A DNA stretch of 64,000 nt from Bacillota bacterium (GCA_023460515.1 JAEWPS010000059.1:7404-71403); one strand, 5' to 3'; shown: positions 1 to 8,755, counted from the first letter of the stretch. A program made the numbers and translations. The notes: generated by a model not told the origin, from the sequence alone.

Positions 1-1
1 T

Positions 2-418
2 TTTAAAAGTTGTAATGTAGGCTCAAAAGAAGATATATGGTGCAATAATTGTCCTAAATGTTTATATGTTTATATAATGTTATCTGCTTTTTTATCTTTA
101 GAAGAAATGAATGTAATTTTTGAAACTAATATGTTTGATAATATTGAACTTACAAATATTCTAGATGGTTTAGTAAGTAGCAAATTTGATAAACCATTTG
201 AATGTGTTGGCACAAAAGAAGAGATAAATTATGCATTGTATATAAAAATTAATAAATTAAAAGAAAATAAAAAGGAATTGCCACCATTATTATCATACTA
301 TATGAATAATTATTCTGACATATATGATAATATATTGATTAATAATGTTAAAGATAATGTAGAAAATTATTATGATTTGGAAAACAATGTTCCAATTGAA
401 TTTAAGGAGTTAATATAG
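2..418 (+). CDS. murL: MurL-like UDP-MurNAc-L-Ala-L-Glu epimerase, C-terminal part
   Basis: The reading frame is open from the window edge, so this is the last 139 residues of a longer protein; the ATG at 77 is internal. The visible part holds a cysteine cluster (WCNNCPKC, about residues 13-20 of the fragment), followed by an LSAFLS stretch and KPFECVGT near residue 65. From memory this pattern is the C-terminal end of the MurL family, which epimerises the L-Glu of UDP-MurNAc-L-Ala-L-Glu to D-Glu in the cytoplasm. The TAG stop at 416-418 touches the ATG of a MurD-type ligase, so the two are translationally coupled, and MurL is known to work with MurD2. The family call is inferred from a fragment only; an unrelated cysteine-containing protein remains possible. 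Confidence 0.6.
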   Translation, partial: FKSCNVGSKEDIWCNNCPKCLYVYIMLSAFLSLEEMNVIFETNMFDNIELTNILDGLVSSKFDKPFECVGTKEEINYALYIKINKLKENKKELPPLLSYYMNNYSDIYDNILINNVKDNVENYYDLENNVPIEFKELI

Positions 419-1786
419 ATGGTAGAGCAAATGATTAATAATATATATAGTTTTTTAGATGGAAAAAAAATATTGATATTAGGTTATAGTAGAGAAGGAA
501 AGTCTACATATAATTTTATAAGAAATAGATTGAAAAATCTTAAAATATCTATATTAGATCATAATGTTATTGATAAAATTGATGATGATAATGTTGAAGT
601 TTTTTGTGATAATGAATATGAAGAATATTTTAAAAAATTTGATATAATAATCAAAAGTCCTGGGGTACCTATAAAAAGAGAAATGTATAACAGATATAAA
701 GAAAAGATAGTATCCCAAACTAGTTTGTTTTTAGAGTATTCGAAAAATATGATAGTGGGTATAACTGGTACTAAAGGTAAAAGCACAACCTCATCATTAA
801 TACACCACATACTAAAAAATTGTAATTTAAATAGTATGCTGGTGGGTAATATAGGAACTCCTATTTTATCTCAAATTAATGATATAAGTGATGATACTAT
901 AATTGTATTTGAAATGTCATCTCATCAATTACAATATATTAACAAATCCCCTAAAATTTCAGTATTACTTAATATTTACGAGGAACATTTAGATTACTAT
1001 GAAACTTTTGAGGAGTATATATTTTCTAAAGAGAATATATATAGATTTCAAAATGAAAATGATTTGGTAATATATAATTCATCTCTAGACACTATAAATG
1101 TTAGTAATATATTAAAAATAGGGCAAAGAAGGTTACCTATATATATAAATAATGAAAATATAAAGGAAAACAATTATGTTAATATAAAAGAAGATGTAAT
1201 ATTATTTAAAATTGGAGAAAAAGAGTTATCAATTGATGTAGCAGATATAGATACTGACTTAAAAGGTGCACATAATTTATATAATATAGTAATAGCTATA
1301 TCTATAGCTAATGAGATGAAATTAGAAATTAAAGATATCTTAAAGGCAATATCTTCTTTTGAAGGATTAGAACATAGGATGGAATATGTAGGAAAGTTTA
1401 ATGATATCAATTATTACAATGATTCTATTGCAACTATTCCAGAAGCTACTATATGTGCTGTTAAAAGTCTAGTAAAAGTAGATACAATAATCATCGGTGG
1501 GAAAGACAGAGGAGTAAACTATTGTGAATTGGTAAACTTTTTGAATAAAAGCGAGATCGGTAAAGTATTGCTTATATCTGAAAGTGGAAAAAGAATATAT
1601 GATATGTTAGAAAAAAATAATAATAAATATATATATGCCGAAAATTTGGAAAAGGCAATAGAACTAGCAAAATTAAATACTCCTAAAAATGGAATTTGTC
1701 TACTATCACCAGCAGCGGCAAGCTATGGATATTACAAAAACTTTGAAGAAAGAGGTAACAAATTTAAAGAATTAGTTAAGAAATAA
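419..1786 (+). CDS. murD2: MurD-family ligase, probably MurD2 (L-Glu adding)
   Basis: This 455-residue protein is a Mur ligase. It has an N-terminal Rossmann-like domain (ILGYSREGKST, about 19-29; KSPGVP about 79-84), an ATP-binding loop GTKGKST near residue 116, EMSSHQ near 165, LEHRMEYVG and YNDSIATIP near 319-340, and GGKDRGVNY near 361. MurD normally joins D-Glu to UDP-MurNAc-L-Ala. The GYSREGKST start is closer to the MurD2 branch, which uses L-Glu and depends on MurL; the gene directly upstream looks like MurL. RBS AAGGAG lies 9 bases before the ATG. The ligase call is firm; the D-Glu versus L-Glu choice rests on the neighbour and should be treated as inference. Confidence 0.8.
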   Translation: MVEQMINNIYSFLDGKKILILGYSREGKSTYNFIRNRLKNLKISILDHNVIDKIDDDNVEVFCDNEYEEYFKKFDIIIKSPGVPIKREMYNRYKEKIVSQTSLFLEYSKNMIVGITGTKGKSTTSSLIHHILKNCNLNSMLVGNIGTPILSQINDISDDTIIVFEMSSHQLQYINKSPKISVLLNIYEEHLDYYETFEEYIFSKENIYRFQNENDLVIYNSSLDTINVSNILKIGQRRLPIYINNENIKENNYVNIKEDVILFKIGEKELSIDVADIDTDLKGAHNLYNIVIAISIANEMKLEIKDILKAISSFEGLEHRMEYVGKFNDINYYNDSIATIPEATICAVKSLVKVDTIIIGGKDRGVNYCELVNFLNKSEIGKVLLISESGKRIYDMLEKNNNKYIYAENLEKAIELAKLNTPKNGICLLSPAAASYGYYKNFEERGNKFKELVKK

Positions 1787-1923
1787 ATAATAAAGCAGAG
1801 GGAGAACGATTATTCAATCGTTCTCCCTCCATCTATATTAAATACTAAACTTTGAAAAATCCAAAATTTAGTATATTTCAAAACATCTAACTTCCAAATT
1901 TGGAAGTGTCAAAAAACTTTAAT
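1785..1923 (-). ncRNA. Candidate small structured RNA
   Basis: A consensus promoter on the minus strand (1930-1958) has no reading frame behind it. The expected transcript of about 130-140 nt contains three inverted repeats in order: ACTTCCAAATTTGGAAGT (1890-1907), ATACTAAA paired with TTTAGTAT (1842-1849 with 1867-1874), and a 13-bp stem GAGGGAGAACGAT with its complement (1798-1810 and 1817-1829) followed on the minus strand by a T-rich stretch. The last stem has no T-run on the plus strand, so it fits a minus-strand terminator better than a murD2 terminator. I do not recognise the RNA family. The 5' and 3' ends are inferred from promoter and hairpin positions. Confidence 0.5.
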
Positions 1924-1929
1924 GTGGTT

Positions 1930-1958
1930 ATTATACCATTAATGGAATAAAATGTCAA
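1930..1958 (-). promoter_or_regulatory. Sigma-A type promoter for the candidate small RNA
   Basis: Read on the minus strand, TTGACA (1958-1953) is separated by 17 bases from TATAAT (1935-1930). Both hexamers match the vegetative consensus exactly. Transcription would run leftwards towards murD2. Confidence 0.65.
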
Positions 1959-1993
1959 TTGTTTTAGAAAATAAAACAACAGAATATAAAAAA

Positions 1994-2019
1994 GACGATT
2001 AAATTCTAATCGTCCTTTT
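1994..2019 (-). terminator. Intrinsic terminator of the orphan gene at 2040-2561
   Basis: GACGATTA (1994-2001) pairs with TAATCGTC (2007-2014) around a five-base loop. T-runs flank both sides (CTTTTT on plus, TTTTTTA on minus), so it works in either direction; it lies just past the stop of the minus-strand gene and separates it from the small RNA promoter. Confidence 0.75.
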
Positions 2020-2039
2020 TGTTTATCTGAATAATTTTT

Positions 2040-2561
2040 TTAAATTTTAAAAAAGTCAAAATTCAAGAGCGTTGGGAAAGGATTTGATGCGTATGCAGAT
2101 TTGATTCTCGAAGTAAATTCAAGAGGTTCTTTTGTTAAAACACATCTCTCTCCTTTTAAATTGGTTTTTACAACCAGCTCGGTATCGATATTCTTGCACC
2201 AATCTGCTAAGCCTGCGACATCATCTGTTTCAAATGTTGCGATGATTGAATAATCATCAAGAACTAATGAAACAGTTTTTTCAATATACTGCGCAGTCAT
2301 TCCAGCCATATTCTTAATAATAAGTTTTTTTCCGGCATCAATGGCAGCTTCTACGTTTTCCTCCATAACGCATATCATGATTTTATCGTCAGATTTATAC
2401 CAGTATACTTCAGCACCGATTTCTTCAGAAAGCTTAGCGCAGATGCATGAATCAACCAGATCAAAATCTTCAAAGACTACAAATACATCAGTACACCGAC
2501 CTTGGAACTTTTCTTGCTTAACGCTTGGATCAACCAAAAAATGTTTTGCGACAATACCCAT
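2040..2561 (-). CDS. Hypothetical protein, 173 aa
   Basis: I do not recognise this soluble, acidic protein. It has no signal peptide or membrane segment and alternates strands and helices without an obvious catalytic motif; short motifs such as VEAAIDAGKKLI and DDVAGLADWC are visible. The start is supported by GGAGG ten bases upstream, and it is a single-gene unit with its own consensus promoter (2612-2640) and terminator (1994-2019). Base composition is clearly richer in G+C than the neighbours (26 of 60 bases in 2401-2460), which suggests a different history or strong codon selection. Similar composition is seen in the orphans at 15641-16478. Confidence 0.75.
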   Translation of the reverse strand: MGIVAKHFLVDPSVKQEKFQGRCTDVFVVFEDFDLVDSCICAKLSEEIGAEVYWYKSDDKIMICVMEENVEAAIDAGKKLIIKNMAGMTAQYIEKTVSLVLDDYSIIATFETDDVAGLADWCKNIDTELVVKTNLKGERCVLTKEPLEFTSRIKSAYASNPFPTLLNFDFFKI

Positions 2562-2611
2562 AATAACAAACCTCCAATTTTGTAAGTTTCAAGTAATTTT
2601 TAAGCATTATA

Positions 2612-2640
2612 ATTATATCACAAATTGCTTTGAAAGTCAA
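2612..2640 (-). promoter_or_regulatory. Sigma-A type promoter of the 2040-2561 gene
   Basis: On the minus strand TTGACT (2640-2635) and TATAAT (2617-2612) are 17 bases apart, about 50 bases before the start codon. The rest of the 2641-2901 gap is very AT-rich and shows no gene; it also holds a TATAAT at 2866-2871 that could serve the response regulator. Confidence 0.65.
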
Positions 2641-2901
2641 TAATATAGATACATTATTTAACATAATAATGGTAAAATTGAAATAATATTTAAAATTTAA
2701 TGAATATTATAGAAAATTATCATAAAAAATTACTATAATTTATATAAAATATACTAATTTTGTGTAAAAATATTAAAGTTTTATTTAAATTACAACAATA
2801 TTAAAAAAATTTAAGTAAAATTACACAAATATTTCAAAAAATATAGAAAAATAAAAGTTTTATGATATAATGTATATAGAATATTTGTGGGGTGTTTTTG
2901 T

Positions 2902-3606
2902 ATGGAAGAGAGAAAAATTCTGATAGTAGATGATGAGAAGTCAATAGTTGAAATTTTGAAATTTAATTTGGAAAAAGAAGGATATAAAACCTATGAAGCT
3001 TATGATGCTGATGAAGCTATTGAAAAGGCATTTGAAGTTAATCCGGATTTAATATTACTAGATGTTATGCTTCCTAAATCAGATGGCTTTACAGTTTGTA
3101 GAAGAATAAGACAAAAATTATCATGTCCTATTATAATGCTTACAGCAAGAGAAGATGTTGTTGATAAGATAATTGGACTTGAACTTGGTGCAGATGATTA
3201 TATGACAAAACCTTTTAGTATTAGAGAAGTAATTGCTAGAATAAAAGCAAATTTAAGAAAATATGTTAAGACTGTTGAAAATAAGGTAGACGATGAAAAA
3301 CAAAATGGATTTATGATAAAAGATATGTTCATTGACTCAAAAAATTATCTTGCAACAATTAATGGAAAAATAATTGATTTAACAACGAAAGAATTTGATT
3401 TATTAAAACTATTATCAAGTTCTCCAAATGAGGTATTTACAAGAGAACAAATTTTAAAAACTATATGGGGGTACGATTATTACGGTGATGCAAGAACAGT
3501 TGATGTTACTGTAAGAAGATTAAGAGAGAAGATAGAAAATAATACGGCAGCTCCAAAATATCTATTGACAAAAAGAGGAATGGGTTACTACGTAACACTA
3601 AAATAA
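2902..3606 (+). CDS. OmpR/PhoB-family response regulator
   Basis: This 234-residue regulator has an N-terminal receiver domain with the acidic pair DDE (about 10-12), the phosphoacceptor Asp in LLDVMLP (about 54), T in LTARE (about 82) and K in TKP (about 104), followed by a winged-helix DNA-binding domain ending in RTVDVTVRRLREKIE and GMGYYV. The ATG at 2902 is preferred over the GTG at 2887 because GGGGTG (2889-2894) sits at the right distance. The cognate kinase follows. The pair resembles PhoB/PhoR and WalR/WalK; sequence alone does not settle the stimulus. A promoter -10 (TATAAT, 2866-2871) lies just upstream. Confidence 0.9.
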   Translation: MEERKILIVDDEKSIVEILKFNLEKEGYKTYEAYDADEAIEKAFEVNPDLILLDVMLPKSDGFTVCRRIRQKLSCPIIMLTAREDVVDKIIGLELGADDYMTKPFSIREVIARIKANLRKYVKTVENKVDDEKQNGFMIKDMFIDSKNYLATINGKIIDLTTKEFDLLKLLSSSPNEVFTREQILKTIWGYDYYGDARTVDVTVRRLREKIENNTAAPKYLLTKRGMGYYVTLK

Positions 3607-3610
3607 CCTT

Positions 3611-3640
3611 TAGTGGTACACATTTTGTACCACTATTTCT
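3611..3640 (+). terminator. Attenuator-like hairpin between regulator and kinase
   Basis: A perfect 10-bp stem TAGTGGTACA (3611-3620) with its complement (3626-3635), a five-base loop and a T-rich tail lies five bases after the response regulator stop. As the kinase has no visible promoter of its own, it probably reduces but does not block read-through, giving more regulator than kinase. Confidence 0.6.
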
Positions 3641-3660
3641 TTTATAAAGAGGTGAAAAAA

Positions 3661-5037
3661 TTGAGAAGCTCAATAAAAAGAACTATATTATTGCTTTCTA
3701 TTGCTATAATTTTAATTGTTTATGTATCTATTTTTTATTTAACAAAACTAGGTATTATTCTAACTGATAATTTCTTTCACATTAATAACTTAATTATATT
3801 ACTAGGTATATTTGTTATTGTTATGACAATATCTAGTGTAATATCAAAGATGATTGTATTTCCGCTCAGAAAAATCGAAAGAAATATGAAAAGTGTTGTA
3901 GATGGTAAATCAATTGAAACTAAACATTTAAAAGGGTATAATAAATTTAAAGAGATAGATGATTTAATTGATATATATTCTACTATGATGGAAGTAATTA
4001 AAAAGAATAATTTTGATTTAAATAGTCAAAAAAGTAAAACTGAAATTATATTAGAACAAATGGCAGATGGTGTAATTGCATTTTCTGTTACAAAGGATGT
4101 CATACATATTAACAAGTCAGCTATTAACCTTTTAGGTATATCTAAGGAATTTGATAATTTTGATAAAATAATAAGCAAGATTAACTTACAATTAGATTTT
4201 GATCAGATAATGTATTTACCAAACTATAAAAGTATAGAATATAGAGCAGTTATAAATGAAAATATTTTAAACTTAATATTTGTCCCTTTTTTTAGTGACA
4301 AGCTTATACCTATGGGTATAATAATGGTTGCAAGAAATGTTACAGAAAGTGTTAGATTAGATAATATGAGAAAAGAATTTGTAGCGAATGTTTCTCATGA
4401 ACTTAAAACACCGCTTACTTCTATAAAAGGTTATTCTGAAACAATGATGAGAGCAGATTTAACAGATGCTGAAATTTCAGAGTTTGCGAAAGTTATTAAT
4501 CAAGAAGCTAGTAGAATGGACAGGCTAGTTGTAGATTTATTGCAACTTTCTAAGTTTGATTATAGTAAGGCATCATTTAAAAAGACAACTTTTTCTTTAT
4601 CAGATTTGGCAACGAATGTAACTGAAAAAATGAAATATAGTGCTAGTCAAAAAGAACATACTTTAGATTGTGAAGTAATTGTACCAACTAAGGTATATGC
4701 GGATAAGGATTCAATAGAACAAGTAATAATGAATGTAGTAAGTAATAGTATAAAATATACACCAGATGGTGGTAATATAATGGTATATGTAGGAAGTGTA
4801 AATAATAGTGCATATATTAAAATAGTAGATAATGGTATGGGTATACCTGAAAAAGATTTGCAAAGAATATTTGAAAGGTTCTATAGAGTAGATAAAGCAA
4901 GATCTAGACAAATGGGTGGAACAGGTCTTGGACTTGCAATAGTTAAAGAGATAGTAGATGGTAATGGTGGAACTATAGATATTAGAAGTGAAGTAGATAA
5001 AGGTACTGAAATAATTATAACTCTACCAGTTAAATAA
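3661..5037 (+). CDS. Sensor histidine kinase (PhoR/WalK type)
   Basis: The 458-residue membrane kinase has two N-terminal transmembrane helices (about 10-30 and 43-65) with a very short external loop, a HAMP-like linker, a PAS region (about 130-235), a HisKA domain with the H-box FVANVSHELKTPLTSIKGYS (His near 249), and an HATPase domain with N-box NVVSNSIKYT, DNGMGIP and GGTGLGLAI. It should autophosphorylate and act on the regulator encoded just before it. The TTG at 3661 is chosen as the start because AGAGGTG lies seven bases before it; the earlier GTG at 3613 falls inside the hairpin at 3611-3635. The tiny outer loop suggests it senses something in or near the membrane or through PAS. Confidence 0.9.
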   Translation: MRSSIKRTILLLSIAIILIVYVSIFYLTKLGIILTDNFFHINNLIILLGIFVIVMTISSVISKMIVFPLRKIERNMKSVVDGKSIETKHLKGYNKFKEIDDLIDIYSTMMEVIKKNNFDLNSQKSKTEIILEQMADGVIAFSVTKDVIHINKSAINLLGISKEFDNFDKIISKINLQLDFDQIMYLPNYKSIEYRAVINENILNLIFVPFFSDKLIPMGIIMVARNVTESVRLDNMRKEFVANVSHELKTPLTSIKGYSETMMRADLTDAEISEFAKVINQEASRMDRLVVDLLQLSKFDYSKASFKKTTFSLSDLATNVTEKMKYSASQKEHTLDCEVIVPTKVYADKDSIEQVIMNVVSNSIKYTPDGGNIMVYVGSVNNSAYIKIVDNGMGIPEKDLQRIFERFYRVDKARSRQMGGTGLGLAIVKEIVDGNGGTIDIRSEVDKGTEIIITLPVK

Positions 5038-5048
5038 AAGGAGATAAA

Positions 5049-5816
5049 ATGACATATATAGACACACATGCTCATTACAATGATGAAGTATATAAAGATA
5101 ATTTAGATGAAGTATTAAATATAGTAAAAAAAGCAAATGTAGATAAAATAGTAAATGTAGGTTATAGTATAGAAGGTTCAAAAGAGTGTATTGAACTTGC
5201 AAAGAAATATGATTATATATACTCTACAATAGGTATACATCCAGAAAATGTAGATGATAGTGTTGATGAACTTGAAAAATTATATAACGAAAATAAGGAT
5301 GGTAAGATAGTAGCAATAGGTGAAATAGGTTTAGATTATGCCTATGTACAAGATAACAAAGAAAAACAGATTAGTCAATTTATAAAGCAAATTAAATTAG
5401 CTGAAAAACTTAATCTGCCAATTGTAATACATTCAAGAGATGCTTCTTTGGATACATATAATGTAATAAGAGAAAATGTAAGTGAAGGAACAAAATTGTT
5501 ATTTCATTGTTTTGCGCCTTCAGATGATTTAGTTAGGTTAGTACTAGAAAGAAAATTTTTTGTTGCTTTTGGTGGGAATATAACATATCCTAGAAATGTA
5601 TCTTTTAAAAAATACATTGAAATGATTCCAGTAGAGCAAATGGTTTTGGAAACAGACTCTCCATATTTAACTCCAATACCTTTTAGGGGTAAAATTAATA
5701 ATTCTTCTAATTTGAATATTGTATGCAAGAAGCTTGCAGAATATAAAAATATGAATGAAGAAGATTTAGCAAAGGTATTATATAAAAATTCAATAGAATT
5801 TTTTAATTTGAAATAG
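5049..5816 (+). CDS. TatD-family metal-dependent hydrolase
   Basis: The 255-residue TIM-barrel protein starts with the metal-binding IDTHAHYND motif (His 7, His 9) and shows the family signatures GIHPE (about 75), AIGEIGLDY (Glu near 95), IVIHSRDA (His near 131), FHCFA (His near 156) and LETDSPYL (Asp near 207). TatD proteins are cytoplasmic 3'-5' nucleases or DNases. RBS AAAGGAG is eight bases before the ATG, which follows the kinase stop by only 11 bases, so it is probably in the same operon. Confidence 0.93.
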   Translation: MTYIDTHAHYNDEVYKDNLDEVLNIVKKANVDKIVNVGYSIEGSKECIELAKKYDYIYSTIGIHPENVDDSVDELEKLYNENKDGKIVAIGEIGLDYAYVQDNKEKQISQFIKQIKLAEKLNLPIVIHSRDASLDTYNVIRENVSEGTKLLFHCFAPSDDLVRLVLERKFFVAFGGNITYPRNVSFKKYIEMIPVEQMVLETDSPYLTPIPFRGKINNSSNLNIVCKKLAEYKNMNEEDLAKVLYKNSIEFFNLK

Positions 5817-5880
5817 ATTAAACTGTAAATATTAGATATTAATTGTCTAATATTTATATATAATTAGGAAGGGAGATATT

Positions 5881-6378
5881 ATGAAAAATAAAAAATTAGT
5901 TATAGTAATAATTATATTAGTTATTTTAGTTCTATCTTCAATAATTATATTTTTTAGAGAAGATTATTCTAATGTGAATGTAAAAACAACAGATATTATA
6001 GATAACATTTTTGAAACATTAGATGAAGATATTCCTAATATGATTGACCTTACTGAAGATGAACTTAAAAACAATTACAATATAGAAGTTGATAAAATTG
6101 AGGAGTATGTTGTTAAAATTCCTATAATGAATGTTAGGGCAGATGAAATTGCAATAATAAAAGTTAAAAATATAAGAGATGTTGGATATGTAAAAGATAA
6201 AGTTAATGATAGAGTCAAAAATATTCAAGATAGCTTCGATGGATACTTACAAGATCAACTAGTAATTGCCAAAAGTCCATTAATAATAACAAAAGGTAGA
6301 TATATATTGATGTCAATATCTGAAAGTAATGATACCATTGAAAGTATATTTAATAGTTATTTTATAAATAATAAATAG
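5881..6378 (+). CDS. DUF4358 family protein, membrane anchored
   Basis: A 165-residue protein with one N-terminal membrane segment (about 5-24) and an external domain. The pattern NNYNIEVDKIEEYVVKIP, then RADEIAIIKVKN, then a FDGYLQDQ segment, fits the DUF4358 family known from Clostridia; no function has been assigned that I know of. It has a good RBS (GGGAG) and is followed by the spore gene bofA, so a link to sporulation is possible but only by position. Confidence 0.75.
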   Translation: MKNKKLVIVIIILVILVLSSIIIFFREDYSNVNVKTTDIIDNIFETLDEDIPNMIDLTEDELKNNYNIEVDKIEEYVVKIPIMNVRADEIAIIKVKNIRDVGYVKDKVNDRVKNIQDSFDGYLQDQLVIAKSPLIITKGRYILMSISESNDTIESIFNSYFINNK

Positions 6379-6456
6379 TGAAATTACTAATAAATAAAAA
6401 TAATGAATATTATTTATTAATAAATAGTATAATATAAATAGAAATGAGGTTGTCTT

Positions 6457-6708
6457 ATGCAATATTTAATTTTTTTTGGATGTATAATAGCGGTTGTAAT
6501 AATAGCTAAGATATTATCTTGGCCTTTTAAAATAATATTTAAATTACTGATCAATATTGTTATTGGTGGATTGCTTTTACTAGTAGTTAACATATTTGGA
6601 GCTGGATTTGGATTACATATACCATTTAACACCATAACAGCACTTGTATCAGGAATATTAGGTTTACCAGGTGTATTACTTTTAATTGTACTTCAATATA
6701 TAATATAA
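6457..6708 (+). CDS. bofA: BofA-family pro-sigma-K processing regulator
   Basis: The 83-residue protein is almost wholly hydrophobic with two to three membrane helices and ends in the family signature of a FNTITALVSGILGLPGVLLL stretch. BofA proteins sit in the outer forespore membrane and hold back the SpoIVFB protease that cleaves pro-sigma-K. In some Clostridia sigma-K processing differs, so the target here is inferred. RBS GAGG precedes the ATG. It sits in front of other spore genes. Confidence 0.85.
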   Translation: MQYLIFFGCIIAVVIIAKILSWPFKIIFKLLINIVIGGLLLLVVNIFGAGFGLHIPFNTITALVSGILGLPGVLLLIVLQYII

Positions 6709-6781
6709 ATATAATTTACATATAGTAAAATTGTATATTTTTTTAGAATTTGCTAAAAATATTACTAAAATGGGAGGTAAT

Positions 6782-7321
6782 ATGAAAGCATATAGTTTTA
6801 AGAAATATACAATTTTTTTATGCGTATTAACTTTTTTGGTATTTTCACTTTACTTATCTATTAACAATATTAGTATCAAAATACCTGAAATATATGCTGC
6901 GAAAGAGACTAAGGCAAGTTCACTTTCTACTAAAAATCCATCATCTGGTTCTGATGTTACGGGTTTATTAGCAAGATTAATTAACGGTGAGGCAAGAGGA
7001 GAACCATATCAAGGGCAAGTAGCAGTTGGTGCAGTAATTTTAAATAGGGTTAAAAGCGCAGAGTTTCCTAATACTATATCTGGTGTAATATATCAGAAAG
7101 GACAATTTTCTTGTGTTACAGATGGACAATTTGATAAACCAATAGATAAAAACTCTACTATATATAAAGCAGCTAAAGAGGCAATGAATGGTGCTGATCC
7201 AACTAATGGTGCTTTGTTTTTTTATAATGCCAAAACTACAAAAAGTAAATGGTTATTTACACTTAAAACAGTTAAGGTAATTGGAAAACATACATTTGCA
7301 ATTAGTGGAGGTAAAAAATGA
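6782..7321 (+). CDS. sleB: SleB-type spore cortex-lytic cell wall hydrolase
   Basis: The ATG at 6782 is preferred (GGGAGG seven bases before); the upstream TTG at 6731 has no RBS. The 179-residue product has an N-terminal membrane/signal segment (about 8-27) and a hydrolase_2 domain (about 60-175) with the catalytic Glu in INGEARGE, AVGAVILNRV and GQFSCV. SleB is a lytic transglycosylase that degrades cortex peptidoglycan at germination. It lacks the N-terminal peptidoglycan-binding domain found in Bacillus SleB, so binding may rest on the partner YpeB, whose gene overlaps by four bases. Confidence 0.92.
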   Translation: MKAYSFKKYTIFLCVLTFLVFSLYLSINNISIKIPEIYAAKETKASSLSTKNPSSGSDVTGLLARLINGEARGEPYQGQVAVGAVILNRVKSAEFPNTISGVIYQKGQFSCVTDGQFDKPIDKNSTIYKAAKEAMNGADPTNGALFFYNAKTTKSKWLFTLKTVKVIGKHTFAISGGKK

Positions 7322-8697
7322 TAGAACAAATTGAAAATAGAATATTAAAATTCAAAAGAAATATAGATCCTAGAGTATTATCATTAATATTTTTTTGTAT
7401 ATTTGGATTCTTTACTATATTTAGCATGGAAATGACTAATAATTTTAAAAGACAAAAACAACTTGTGCAAGATGAATATAATAGAAGTATGTATGAAATG
7501 ACTTCATATATAAAGAATGTTGATCTACAATTATATAAAGTACAGTTAACATCAGATAAAAGATTAATAATAGCAACACTTGCAGATATATGGAGACAAT
7601 CTAATTTAGCAAAAGAAAATTTAGCTAATCTACCAATACTACAAGATAATATGGCAAATACATCGAAATACTTAACCCAAGTTAGTGATTTTTCACATTT
7701 TCTAATGGATTCTGTTTCTAGAGGTAAAGAAATAACTAAAGAACAATATGAAGATATCGCTAAACTTAATACAAGTAGTACAGAGCTTTTAGTTATTACT
7801 AATAAAATATATGATGACCTTAATACTGGAAGGTTAAAATGGGATGAAGTTGAAAAATCTGGTAATCAAAACTTAGATGAAAGTGTTGCGGTATCTAATA
7901 TTAATAGTATTTCTGAGACATTTGTTGAATATGAAGGTTTGATATATGATGGTGCATATTCAAATCATATTATAGAGATTACTCCTAAAAGTTTAAGTGA
8001 AAAAGTGGTGACTCAAGAAGAGGCAAAAGCTAATTTAATTAATATATTCGGAGAAAAAAATATAGAATACGTAAATTTTACAGGTGAAAATAACAATAGG
8101 TTAGAGTTATATGGATTTCAATTGAAGTTAAAAGATAACCCTAATATACGCGATATATATATGACTAAAAAAGATGGTAAGTTGTATTTGATGATAAGCG
8201 ATAAAAAAGTAGAAGAACAAAAAATTACAGTAGACAGTGCTAAAGATTTGGGAGAAGATTTTCTAAAAAAAATAGGAATAGATAATGTTGTAGATACCTA
8301 CTATATTATAACAGAAAACCTTGTTACTATTAATTATGCTGCAGTTCAAAATGAAGTAATATTATATCCAGATTTGGTTAAAGTAAAAATTGCGCTGGAT
8401 GATGGTGAAATTTGCTCAATCGAAACTGGAGGGTATACTTTTAATCATACAACACGAGATAATATGTCCCCAAAATTAACTATTGAGGAGGCGCAAAGTA
8501 AAATAAATAAAAATATAAAAATAGAAAGTAAAAATTTAGCTGTAATACCTACTGAATCTAAAAAGGAACTACTAGTATATGAATTTAAAGGTACCGTAAA
8601 TGAAAAAAAATGTATACTATATATAAATGCCTTAACAGGGGAAGAAGAGAATATTTTGATGGTTATAGAAACACCTAATGGAAGTTTAACAATGTAA
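7318..8697 (+). CDS. ypeB: Germination protein YpeB
   Basis: The 459-residue protein has one N-terminal membrane helix (about 20-38), a helical region with WRQSNLAKENLANLP, and C-terminal PepSY-like repeats (about 215-455; LTIEEAQSKIN and a final ENILMVIETPNGSLTM). YpeB is needed to place and stabilise SleB in the spore. The start overlaps the sleB stop (ATGA), indicating translational coupling. Confidence 0.92.
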   Translation: MIEQIENRILKFKRNIDPRVLSLIFFCIFGFFTIFSMEMTNNFKRQKQLVQDEYNRSMYEMTSYIKNVDLQLYKVQLTSDKRLIIATLADIWRQSNLAKENLANLPILQDNMANTSKYLTQVSDFSHFLMDSVSRGKEITKEQYEDIAKLNTSSTELLVITNKIYDDLNTGRLKWDEVEKSGNQNLDESVAVSNINSISETFVEYEGLIYDGAYSNHIIEITPKSLSEKVVTQEEAKANLINIFGEKNIEYVNFTGENNNRLELYGFQLKLKDNPNIRDIYMTKKDGKLYLMISDKKVEEQKITVDSAKDLGEDFLKKIGIDNVVDTYYIITENLVTINYAAVQNEVILYPDLVKVKIALDDGEICSIETGGYTFNHTTRDNMSPKLTIEEAQSKINKNIKIESKNLAVIPTESKKELLVYEFKGTVNEKKCILYINALTGEEENILMVIETPNGSLTM

Positions 8698-8711
8698 TAA
8701 TATAAAATATA

Positions 8712-8755
8712 AATATACCAAAATAGTTATATTAACTATCTTGGTATATTTTTGT
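8712..8755 (+). terminator. Terminator after sleB-ypeB
   Basis: AATATACCAA and an inner ATAGT arm pair with ACTAT and TTGGTATATT, followed by TTTTTG. The remaining part of the 8756-8913 gap is AT-rich, with TTGACA at 8848 and a CATATATT at 8875-8882 that could be a sporulation-sigma -10. Confidence 0.75.

Noticed and set aside
2341..2643. Plus-strand 100-codon frame opposite the 2040 gene
   Set aside because: Overlaps the promoter and RBS of the minus-strand gene, with no RBS of its own.
2760..2835. Pho-box like TTACA repeats before the response regulator
   Set aside because: Spacing and number of units do not fit a PhoP operator and the region is too AT-rich to judge.
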